From positions 1 to 38,052 of the IMG/VR virus record IMGVR_UViG_3300009076_000019: a stretch of 38,052 bases of DNA; one strand, 5' to 3'. Shown in pieces: positions 12,607-19,211 of the stretch. The notes beneath the pieces were generated by a model that worked only from the letters and a program-made list of their open reading frames with translations, did no database searches and was not told where the DNA came from. The position numbers were made by a program, and so were the translations under genes. Each line of letters begins with the position of its first letter. The stretch's first letter is position 1. The DNA comes from a virus.

Positions 12607-12628
12607 AAGCCGGTGGCTAGACCGGCTT
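12607..12628. terminator. Bidirectional terminator-like hairpin
   Basis: AAGCCGGT and ACCGGCTT enclose a six-base loop. On the minus strand six T follow; on the plus strand the tail is CTTCTTC. It may attenuate rightward reading into the replication genes. Confidence 0.6.
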
Positions 12629-12696
12629 CTTCAACAGCAACAACTTGCGAGGCCGATTATGCACACCGAACCCCACCCAAGCAATACCGCCCACCG

Positions 12697-12732
12697 CGCG
12701 CCACGTTTTACGGTTGCGCAAAACGTGGCGCG
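12697..12732. promoter_or_regulatory. Large inverted repeat before the replication gene
   Basis: Perfect 13-bp arms (CGCGCCACGTTTT at 12697-12709; its complement at 12720-12732) with a 10-base loop. It ends 21 bp before the replication protein ATG. No T-run follows. It could be an operator or a translation-control hairpin. Confidence 0.75.
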
Positions 12733-12753
12733 GACTATGCGGAGCACTGCGTA

Positions 12754-13605
12754 ATGGCCAGGGCCCGCAATATCAAACCTTCGTTCTTCAGCAATGAGCT
12801 GCTGGCCGAGTTGCCGGCGTTTGATCGACTGCTGTTCATCGGCCTTTGGTGCCTGGCTGACCGTGAGGGGCGGTTAGAGGATCGGCCTAAGCGGATCAAG
12901 ATGGAGCTGTTCCCGTGCGACTCGTATGACGTCGACTCTGGGTTGGCTGATCTGTGCGCTGCTGGGTTCGTTACTCGCTACCAGGTTGAAGAGCATTCAG
13001 TCGTTGAGATCGTCAACTTCCACAAGCACCAGAGCCCTCATGGCTCGGAGAAAGACAGCACCTTACCGGACAAGGACGGTTATTTAACCGTTAACGAACG
13101 GGCCAAGAACGTTGTACTTACAGGTAAAAGCACGAAGGTTCACGTTAAAGGCACGTTAGTTAACGTTAAACAACCGTTAGATAACGCCCTGATTCCTGAT
13201 TCTCTGATTCCTGATTCTCCGAATCCTGATCCCCTCAAAGAACCTTCGGCATCCGCCTCGGCGCAGGTGGTGGTGAAGGTTGACCCTATGGAGGGGTTTG
13301 CCGAGTTCTGGATCCGCTACCCCAAGAAGAAATCTAAGCAGGACGCCGAGAAGGCCTGGAAGAAGCTGCAGCCCAATGCCGAACTGCGTGGAACCTTGCT
13401 GACTGCCCTTGGCAAGCAAGCCAAAACCCCAGACTGGACCAAGAGCGAAGGGCAGTTCATCCCGCTGGCCGCCACTTGGCTTAACGGCCGGCGTTGGGAG
13501 GATGAGGTGCCAGGGCCGCTGCTGGACAAGCACACGGGCTTCAACGGTGAGCGCGATTACAAGCTTGGCTTGGAGGGGAATGCCGATGGCACGTTCAAAT
13601 TCTGA
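12754..13605 (+). CDS. Phage replication initiation protein (O-like)
   Basis: A 283-residue protein of the type that recognises the phage origin and recruits a helicase loader. The N-terminal 110 residues look like a winged-helix initiator (FFSNELLAELPAFDRLLFIGLWCLADREGRLEDRP). A middle linker is encoded by repeated DNA. The C-terminal domain, FAEFWIRYPKKKSKQDAEKAWKKL, is common in phage replication proteins. I chose the ATG at 12754 (GGAG nine bases upstream); a longer frame from 12613 would run through the inverted repeat. It is followed by a DnaC-like loader. Confidence 0.82.
   Translation: MARARNIKPSFFSNELLAELPAFDRLLFIGLWCLADREGRLEDRPKRIKMELFPCDSYDVDSGLADLCAAGFVTRYQVEEHSVVEIVNFHKHQSPHGSEKDSTLPDKDGYLTVNERAKNVVLTGKSTKVHVKGTLVNVKQPLDNALIPDSLIPDSPNPDPLKEPSASASAQVVVKVDPMEGFAEFWIRYPKKKSKQDAEKAWKKLQPNAELRGTLLTALGKQAKTPDWTKSEGQFIPLAATWLNGRRWEDEVPGPLLDKHTGFNGERDYKLGLEGNADGTFKF
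13075..13235. other. Candidate replication origin with iterons
   Basis: The linker of the replication gene holds several copies of a CGTTA-type element (as in AACGTTAA and ACCGTTA), in both orientations, next to tandem CTGATTC units (13189-13230). It is the least G+C-rich stretch of the gene. As in lambda O, the origin probably lies within its own initiator gene. Confidence 0.65.
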
Positions 13606-14398
13606 CCTGATCGTGCAGCCGCTTGAGTTGCGCTTTGGGGTGATCGAGAAGCGTTGGGCCGACTGCGAGCAGCACGGCGATTACATAGCGATCCAGACGA
13701 AGCACCGCCCGGAGTTCAGCGGCTGCCCTGCGTGTGCGGATGTGGTTCAGCGGCAGCGCGAGGCGCTGGATAGCATCGCGGCGCAGCAGCAGAACGCCCG
13801 TGACCGCCTGCAGCGCCGCCTGGGCAATGCGCTTATTCCGCCGCGGTTCGCGAGCAAGACGTTTGCCGATTACCGGGTGGGCCACGATGAGCAGGCTGCC
13901 GCGCTGAACGCTTGCCAGCAGTACGCCGAGAACTTTGCGGCGCACCTGACCGCCGGCCGCTGCCTGCTGCTGCTGGGCAACGTTGGCACCGGCAAGACGC
14001 ACTTGGGTTCGGCCATAGCGGCGCATGTGGTGCGTGAGCATGGCGCGGTGGCGGTGTATCGCACGGTGCACGGGTTGATGCAGTTCGTGAAGGCCAGCTT
14101 CAACCGTGATGCCGAGTACACCGAGGCACAGGCCTATGAGCGGCTGATCGCGCCGGCGCTGCTGGTGATCGATGAGGTTGGCGCGACCAAGCAGACGGAG
14201 TTCGAGCAGGCGGCGTTGTTCAACGTGATCAACGGACGCTACGAGCAGCAGCTGCCGACCGTGATTATTTCCAACCTGATGCCGACCGAGCTTGGCGGCG
14301 CGCTGGGTGACCGTTGCGTCGACCGCCTGCGCGAGAACGGCGGCATCGCCCTGGTTTTCGACTGGGGCTCTGAGCGGGCTAGGGCGGGCAATGAGTAA
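13586..14398 (+). CDS. DnaC-like helicase loader ATPase
   Basis: A 270-residue AAA+ protein that would load the host replicative helicase at the phage origin. A Cys/His cluster near the N-terminus (ending CPAC, 47-50) may bind zinc. Walker A is GNVGTGKT (131-138) and Walker B is LLVIDEVG (192-199). The ATG at 13586 has GGAGG about eight bases away. It overlaps the end of the replication gene by 20 bp, so the two are coupled. Confidence 0.88.
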   Translation: MARSNSDLIVQPLELRFGVIEKRWADCEQHGDYIAIQTKHRPEFSGCPACADVVQRQREALDSIAAQQQNARDRLQRRLGNALIPPRFASKTFADYRVGHDEQAAALNACQQYAENFAAHLTAGRCLLLLGNVGTGKTHLGSAIAAHVVREHGAVAVYRTVHGLMQFVKASFNRDAEYTEAQAYERLIAPALLVIDEVGATKQTEFEQAALFNVINGRYEQQLPTVIISNLMPTELGGALGDRCVDRLRENGGIALVFDWGSERARAGNE

Positions 14399-14516
14399 GC
14401 GCTGCTGGAAAGTTCTGTTACCGGGCCGTGCGCCTTTCTCGATGATCCTGATGGATGACGACGAAGACGCGCTGACTGTTGCCCGATCAATTTGGCCGAA
14501 TGCGGAGGTGGTTTGA
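14391..14516 (+). CDS. 41-residue phage protein
   Basis: A short protein (KVLLPGRAPFSMILMDD and an ARSIWPNAEV ending) seen in Pseudomonas phage early regions. It overlaps the helicase loader by 8 bp and the next gene by a TGATG junction. The coupled position supports it; function unknown. Confidence 0.6.
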   Translation: MSKRCWKVLLPGRAPFSMILMDDDEDALTVARSIWPNAEVV

Positions 14517-14764
14517 TGGACCAGCCTGATGAAATAAACAACCCACAGCACTACCAGCTGTTCCCCGATATGCAGGCCATCGACGTGATCAAGGCAGCGC
14601 TGACGCCTGCTGAATACATCGGTTACCTGAAGGGCAACGCACTCAAGTACCGCCTGCGCGCTGGTGACAAAGGGCCGGCTGAGAAGTGCATCGCCAAGGC
14701 CAATTGGTATCAAGATCGGCTGCGGTCTGCAGCTGATCAGCCTGGACGAGTGGTTGAGATCTGA
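14516..14764 (+). CDS. DUF3310 protein
   Basis: An 82-residue protein. The phrases NNPQHYQ, IDVIKAAL, GYLKGNALKYRLRAGDKG and KANWY define DUF3310, sometimes annotated as a nucleotide kinase-like phage protein, with unproven function. GGAGG precedes the ATG by seven bases, and its stop overlaps the recombinase ATG. Confidence 0.85.
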   Translation: MDQPDEINNPQHYQLFPDMQAIDVIKAALTPAEYIGYLKGNALKYRLRAGDKGPAEKCIAKANWYQDRLRSAADQPGRVVEI

Positions 14765-15780
14765 TGGCGGCCAAGGGCGGCGAACTGCGCACCACTGGCG
14801 ATGTGCTGCTGTGGTGGTTGGAGCGGGTTGAGAGTGACCGAGCCAGCTCGGACAGTTACAAGCGCAGCACGCGCAGCATGGTGCGTAAGAACATCCTGCC
14901 TGCCCTGGGCAAGGTGTCGGTCGCCAAGCTGGATCGGCGTGCGCTGGATGACAAGCTGGTGTGGCCGATGGTGCAGGACGGCAAGAAGGCTGGCACTCAG
15001 CAGAAAGCATTCCAGGCGCTGCGCCAGGCCTTTTTGCTGGCTGAAAAAACCGGGCGCATCAAGGCCAACCCGATGGCCTCGCTGACCTTCAAAAGCTTTC
15101 ACCGCGGCGCCATTGGCAGCAAGGCGGCTCGGTTGTCGCGGGTTGATCTGCCAGGGCTTGTGCAGCAGTTGGCGGCGAACTTTAACCGCGACCCGGTGAA
15201 TGGCCTGTTGCCTTTGCTGATGCTGGCCCATGGCACGCGCATCGGCGAAACCCTGCAGGCGCAGTGGTCGCACATCTCCCTGGTTGAGCGGGTGTGGGTG
15301 CTGCCAGAGCTGAACTGCAAGTCTCGCCGCCAGCACATCCTGCCGCTTACCCCTCAGGTGCTGGCCTTGTTGGCGCGCTATCGCCAGGCGCTGCCAGATG
15401 CTCGTGCGCAGATCGATTGGGTGTTCCCAGTGCGTGGTGGTGCTCGGCTGTCGCCAACCACTGCCAGTGCAATGTTCAGGTCGGTATCGGGCGGCAAGTG
15501 GTCGAGCCATGACCTACGCAAGCTGATGCGCGATTGCTTGGCTGACCTGGGCGTCGACTTCTTTATCGGTGAGCGGCTGATCAATCACAGCCTGGGCAAG
15601 GTGTCGGAAACCTACCTGACCCGCGACGTGATGGAGCGTTGCCGGGAGGCGTTGGAGCGCTGGCATGCACGCCTTGATGAGTGTGGTTTCAGTCTCGCGC
15701 ACGGCTTGGATATGGCCGCTCCTGCATCTTCACCAAATCCAGAAACCCCAGAGCCTACGGGCGCTGCGGCCATTTCCTGA
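14764..15780 (+). CDS. Tyrosine recombinase in the rightward operon
   Basis: A 338-residue tyrosine recombinase with the full catalytic set by eye: Arg159 (HGTRIGE), Lys186 (NCKSRRQ), His249 and Arg252 (SSHDLRK), His275 (LINHSLG) and the nucleophile Tyr284 (SETYL). The N-terminal 110 residues form a SAM-like core-binding domain. It lies between DUF3310 and DUF1064, not at an attachment site, and is coupled by a TGATG overlap. The DUF4224 protein at the left edge suggests a second, conventional integrase. This one may act in DNA processing or in a different recombination event. Confidence 0.88.
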   Translation: MAAKGGELRTTGDVLLWWLERVESDRASSDSYKRSTRSMVRKNILPALGKVSVAKLDRRALDDKLVWPMVQDGKKAGTQQKAFQALRQAFLLAEKTGRIKANPMASLTFKSFHRGAIGSKAARLSRVDLPGLVQQLAANFNRDPVNGLLPLLMLAHGTRIGETLQAQWSHISLVERVWVLPELNCKSRRQHILPLTPQVLALLARYRQALPDARAQIDWVFPVRGGARLSPTTASAMFRSVSGGKWSSHDLRKLMRDCLADLGVDFFIGERLINHSLGKVSETYLTRDVMERCREALERWHARLDECGFSLAHGLDMAAPASSPNPETPEPTGAAAIS

Positions 15781-15803
15781 GTTTTCAATTGTAGAGGATG
15801 AAG

Positions 15804-16226
15804 ATGGAGCAAATAGACAAACTCCGCGCCGTCCTCGACCGCCAAGAACCGGCGTTTCTTAAGGCTAAAGCTGCTATGGCGAATAACCCTGTATCGAAGC
15901 TCCAAGCCCTCGGGCGCCTCAAGCAAGGCGCGATGAATAAGACCGAGGCGGCTTATGACCTGCTGCTGAAACAACGCCTGCATGCCGGCGAGATCCAGTG
16001 GTATCGCTTCGAGGGCGTGAAGCTGCGCCTGGCTGACAACACCTTCTACACCGCCGACTTCTTCGTGATGAATTCCGAGAGCGTGCTGGAGGTGCATGAG
16101 GTGAAGGGCTTCTGGACGGATGACGCCCGGGTGAAAACCAAGGTGGCCGCCAGCATGTACCCGTTCAAGTTCTTCGGTGTGCTGCGCGGCAAGCGCAACA
16201 CCGGCTGGTTGGTCGAGGAATTCTGA
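15804..16226 (+). CDS. DUF1064 nuclease-like protein
   Basis: A 140-residue protein of DUF1064, whose members look like PD-(D/E)xK nucleases. Candidate catalytic residues are the Asp in YTADFFVM and the Glu and Lys in EVHEVKGF; NKTEAAYDLLL and AGEIQWYRFEGVKLRLADN are also family-like. GAGG six bases ahead favours the ATG at 15804 over 15798. It may process recombination intermediates, but activity is unproven. Confidence 0.8.
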   Translation: MEQIDKLRAVLDRQEPAFLKAKAAMANNPVSKLQALGRLKQGAMNKTEAAYDLLLKQRLHAGEIQWYRFEGVKLRLADNTFYTADFFVMNSESVLEVHEVKGFWTDDARVKTKVAASMYPFKFFGVLRGKRNTGWLVEEF

Positions 16227-16546
16227 TGGTGCGCATGGTTGCGGTGATCCCGTTGGTGCGTTGCGAGATATGCCAGGGCAAGGGCGTGACGCCAGGCATC
16301 TTCCATGTGCTGACCTGCGCTGGCTGCAACGGTGCTGGGCTGATCGATCGCGCAACCAATCAGGCGCTTAGCCTTGAGCAGATGGTGCAACAGCTTCGAG
16401 TAAGGCTGAACCGGGCGAACCGCCAGGTTGAGCAGCAAAGAGAACAACTGGAGGCCGCTGGCTTAGTGCCTGTCACAGGGCCAGCTGCGGACTACCAGGG
16501 GAAGAACAAGAGGGGCGCGGGCGGCGCGCACCTCACTGGCGATTAG
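16226..16546 (+). CDS. Zinc-knuckle phage protein
   Basis: A 106-residue protein with CEICQGKG and CAGCNGAG, two DnaJ-type zinc knuckles that should form one zinc site, followed by a coiled-coil region rich in Gln and Arg. It starts in a TGATG overlap. Likely an early DNA- or protein-binding factor; no specific role is known. Confidence 0.65.
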   Translation: MVRMVAVIPLVRCEICQGKGVTPGIFHVLTCAGCNGAGLIDRATNQALSLEQMVQQLRVRLNRANRQVEQQREQLEAAGLVPVTGPAADYQGKNKRGAGGAHLTGD

Positions 16547-16555
16547 GGGATAGCC

Positions 16556-16969
16556 ATGAGCAGATCTGCATTGAAGAACACGCTGCGCCCGATGGGTGAC
16601 ACTGAGTACATGCTTGAGCAGTGGGGCAGCTGGCGCATGAGCGGCATGGGGGTGCCGCGATACGTTTCACCGAGCTTTGCGATCATGCGGGACAACGTTG
16701 AGCAGGTTGGCGGCGTTTCGTTCTGCATCACTGATGAGATGGCCATGCTGGTTGATGGGTGCGTGGCTCGGCTGGTACTTCGCGAGAGCCAGCACAAGGG
16801 TATTGGCCCCTCCATGGGCGATTGTGTTTGGCTCTACTTCGGCGCGAAATGGCCCGCGCTGCGGGTGGCTCGCCACTTCGGTGTGAGCGAGGCCAAAGCC
16901 CGCGAGATCATCCGATCTGGTGTTGCTTGGGTGGATAGCCGGCTGGATGCGCTGATGGATGCTGCATAG
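16556..16969 (+). CDS. Phage antiterminator Q-like protein
   Basis: A 137-residue protein matching the phage antitermination Q family (PF06530 type): LEQWGSWRMSGMGVPRYVSP at the start, WLYFGAKWPALRVARHFGVSEAKAREII in the second half, which includes a helix-turn-helix. It would load onto RNA polymerase at the adjacent late promoter and make it ignore terminators. The promoter and three hairpins directly downstream fit this. Confidence 0.88.
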   Translation: MSRSALKNTLRPMGDTEYMLEQWGSWRMSGMGVPRYVSPSFAIMRDNVEQVGGVSFCITDEMAMLVDGCVARLVLRESQHKGIGPSMGDCVWLYFGAKWPALRVARHFGVSEAKAREIIRSGVAWVDSRLDALMDAA

Positions 16970-16972
16970 GTG

Positions 16973-17001
16973 TTGCATCCGCGCGGATGAATCTGTAATT
17001 T
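16973..17001 (+). promoter_or_regulatory. Late promoter (pR'-like)
   Basis: TTGCAT (16973-16978) and TAATTT (16996-17001) are 17 bases apart, just after the Q gene and ahead of three hairpins. This is the expected location of a Q-dependent promoter. Confidence 0.65.
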
Positions 17002-17036
17002 GTGCCTATCTTGCGGTTTTACTGACCCGCACCTTG

Positions 17037-17066
17037 AAAGCCCTGGCCATTGCGCCGGGGCTTTTT
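17037..17066 (+). terminator. Late-leader terminator 1
   Basis: AAAGCCC-T-GGC pairs with GCC-G-GGGCTTT and is followed by T residues. It would stop late transcription unless Q is present. Confidence 0.75.
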
Positions 17067-17081
17067 CGTTTCTGATCCCTC

Positions 17082-17100
17082 AGCTGTTACCCCAACAGCT
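17082..17100 (+). other. Late-leader hairpin without T-run
   Basis: AGCTGTT and AACAGCT enclose a five-base loop, between the two late terminators. It may act as a pause or RNA structure. Confidence 0.55.
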
Positions 17101-17102
17101 TT

Positions 17103-17128
17103 GCCCGCCGTCACACGCGGGCTTTTTT
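17103..17128 (+). terminator. Late-leader terminator 2
   Basis: GCCCGC and GCGGGC enclose an eight-base loop and are followed by six T, 19 bases before the first late gene. Confidence 0.8.
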
Positions 17129-17146
17129 ATTCGATGGAGACTGCCA

Positions 17147-17500
17147 ATGGCTGAGCCGAGCACCACTTCGATTGTGGTCGTGGGCGCGGTCGGCGCCGGG
17201 TTTGCTGGCATGCTGGCCGGGATCAACGCCGAGGCCGCTGTTGGCGCGTTGTTCGGTGCGCTGATCTATTTCACAACCACACGCGAGCTGCCAGTTTGGC
17301 AACGCACACTGTTCTTCCTCACTTCGTTCGTGATGGGTTACCTGCTGTCGCCGGCCGTTGGTGAGTTCGAGCTATGGGGCATGCGGCCATTTGCATTCCC
17401 TGGCCCAGCCGCATTCGGTGCCTCGCTGCTGGTAGTGACTATCTCTCTTGCAGCTATCCGCCGTGGTGGTCTGGGTTCGGCTGGGGGTGCACATGGTTAG
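17147..17500 (+). CDS. Putative holin
   Basis: A 117-residue hydrophobic protein with three to four membrane segments (starting SIVVVGAVGAGFAGMLAG), resembling putative holins of Pseudomonas phages (N-terminus MAEPSTTS, middle ELPVWQRTLFFL). It would open the inner membrane to end infection. First gene after the late terminators. No endolysin is seen beside it, so that enzyme is probably outside the window. Confidence 0.7.
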   Translation: MAEPSTTSIVVVGAVGAGFAGMLAGINAEAAVGALFGALIYFTTTRELPVWQRTLFFLTSFVMGYLLSPAVGEFELWGMRPFAFPGPAAFGASLLVVTISLAAIRRGGLGSAGGAHG

Positions 17501-17810
17501 CGACATCCTGACTCAGCTCACCATGCTGCTGAGCGCTGCCCTGTTTGTTCGGTTGTTCACATATCGCCGAGGCGGCGCCCGCTTTCGTCGTGGCGTCTCG
17601 GTTGTCGCAACCATCCTCATGGGTTGCGCTGGTGCGATGGTCCTGTTCATAGCGCAGGGCAAGCTATCTGTGCAGGCCTATGAATGGCCGCTTGTGGTGG
17701 TGCTGGCCGTCTTCACGGTGGCCACGGTCCGTTGCGGTGGCAATCTCTCAAGCGTACTGCGTGACCCCTCGGCATGGTCTGGGCAGGAGCGCCGCAAGGC
17801 TGGTCCCTGA
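17493..17810 (+). CDS. Holin-like membrane protein
   Basis: A 105-residue protein with about three membrane segments, in the style of 3-TM phage holins (PF05449 type): Arg-rich loop YRRGGARFRRGVS after the first segment and a polar C-terminus. It overlaps the preceding gene by 8 bp. The two could be a holin and antiholin pair. Confidence 0.65.
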   Translation: MVSDILTQLTMLLSAALFVRLFTYRRGGARFRRGVSVVATILMGCAGAMVLFIAQGKLSVQAYEWPLVVVLAVFTVATVRCGGNLSSVLRDPSAWSGQERRKAGP

Positions 17811-18541
17811 TGATCCAGGTCACGTTCAAGGGCTTGCGCGAAAGGCTGCAGACCCTTGATCGGCTTGAGCGTGAACAGCTGCCATTTGCTGCAGCTCTGG
17901 CCCTGACCACCACCGCCCAGGATGTTAAGGCGGCCTTGGTGGAAGAGATGGCCTCAGTGTTCGACAGGCCTACACGCTTCACCCTGAACAGCCTGTTTGT
18001 TGAGCCTGCTACCAAGGACAACATGAAGGCCAGGGTATGGATGAAGGACAAGAGCCAGGAGAGCGGGGGCCGCCCAGCCACTGAGTGGCTAGCCCCGCAG
18101 ATATTCGGTGGTGGTCGTGATGAGAAGGCCAGCGAGAAGCGCCTGAGTGATCGCGGTCTGCTACCTGCAGGCAAGTACATCGTGCCAGCCAAGGGCGTGA
18201 AGCTGGATGCATACGGCAACATCAGCCGCGGCACGATGAACAAGATCGTTTCAGGCCTGGGCGCACAGTTCGATAAGTATGCGAACAGTACGGCCAGCCG
18301 CCGCAGTGCGGGCAACCTGAAGCGCTACTTCATTATGAAGAAGGGCAACCGTCCTATCGGCATCGGTGAGCGCACAGGCAAGGGCAGGGCAGGCATGCGC
18401 ATGGTCGTGGCCTTCGCCAGTCGCCCTCAGTACAGCAAGCGCTTCGACTTCTTCGAGGTAGCAGAGCGCGTTGCAGATGATCGCTTACCCATCAGGTTTG
18501 AGCTGGCTCTGGCCCGCGCGCTGGGCACCCGGCGGGTATGA
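17810..18541 (+). CDS. Phage morphogenesis protein, minor-tail-like
   Basis: A 243-residue protein starting in a TGATG overlap. Phrases FAAALALTTTAQDVKAAL, FDRPTRFTLNSLFV and PAKGVKLDAYGNISRG are common to a phage protein family placed between lysis and terminase genes and sometimes annotated as minor tail protein. I am not certain which virion part it serves. Confidence 0.6.
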   Translation: MIQVTFKGLRERLQTLDRLEREQLPFAAALALTTTAQDVKAALVEEMASVFDRPTRFTLNSLFVEPATKDNMKARVWMKDKSQESGGRPATEWLAPQIFGGGRDEKASEKRLSDRGLLPAGKYIVPAKGVKLDAYGNISRGTMNKIVSGLGAQFDKYANSTASRRSAGNLKRYFIMKKGNRPIGIGERTGKGRAGMRMVVAFASRPQYSKRFDFFEVAERVADDRLPIRFELALARALGTRRV

Positions 18542-18554
18542 CCCTGCCATGCAC

Positions 18555-18625
18555 CGTTATGGGGCGGTCTTGGGTCCTCCCCAGGGGGTGCCCCGGTGAG
18601 GGTAATTCGGACCCCGCGCGCCAGA
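18555..18625. other. Candidate cos region
   Basis: A gene-free stretch between late genes and terminase with clustered dyads: GGGTCC (18572-18577) with GGACCC (18609-18614) around a G+C-rich core. This is where cos is found in phages with Nu1/GpA-type terminases. The cut position cannot be read. Confidence 0.4.
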
Positions 18626-18665
18626 TATGTATGACCCCATTCCCAAGGTTGGTTGTTGTTTAGTC

Positions 18666-19211
18666 ATGGCCAAAAACGAAACAACCAAAGAGCGCGGGTG
18701 GTTGAACAAATCCGACATGGCGTCGAGCCTGGGGATTTCGCCGCAAGCCTTTGATAAATGGGGCGTGCAGCCCGTCGCGCGTATCGGTCGCGAATCGTTT
18801 TATCGGGTGTTTGATGTGGTGCAAAACCGCATTGATCACTCAGCTCGAAAGCAACAACCCGAGGGTGGTCTACCGGAAGGTCTCGATCCTTTCGCCGAGG
18901 CGAAGCTGACACAAGAGCGGCTTCGGCTGACGACAGCTCAGGCGGTCGCCCAGGAACAGAAGAACAAGGTCACCGACAAACAGCTTGTGCCGGTCCAGTT
19001 CGCGACTTTTGCCCTGGCCAGAATCGCAGCTCAGATCGGCTCGAAACTTGAGACGGTTGGGAAAACGGTCAGCCGACGCCATCCGGAGCTAGACGGCCGA
19101 GTCCTTGAATCCTTTGAGCGGGAGGTTGCCCAGGCTCGAAACATCGCCGCAGCTTTTGGCGACGACCTACCGGAAATCCTCGATGACTACCTTGCAACCC
19201 TGGATACATGA
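18666..19211 (+). CDS. Terminase small subunit (Nu1-like)
   Basis: A 181-residue protein of the DUF1441/Nu1 type that recognises cos and recruits the large subunit. The N-terminal helix-turn-helix is WLNKSDMASSLGISPQAFDKWG, followed by a coiled helix (EAKLTQERLRLTTAQAVAQEQKN). I chose the ATG at 18666, although its ribosome binding site is weak. It overlaps the large subunit gene by 29 bp. Confidence 0.8.
   Translation: MAKNETTKERGWLNKSDMASSLGISPQAFDKWGVQPVARIGRESFYRVFDVVQNRIDHSARKQQPEGGLPEGLDPFAEAKLTQERLRLTTAQAVAQEQKNKVTDKQLVPVQFATFALARIAAQIGSKLETVGKTVSRRHPELDGRVLESFEREVAQARNIAAAFGDDLPEILDDYLATLDT

Noticed and set aside
13595-15010. A 471-residue minus-strand frame
   Set aside because: Opposite the helicase loader and recombinase, which have clear motifs; composition is not protein-like.
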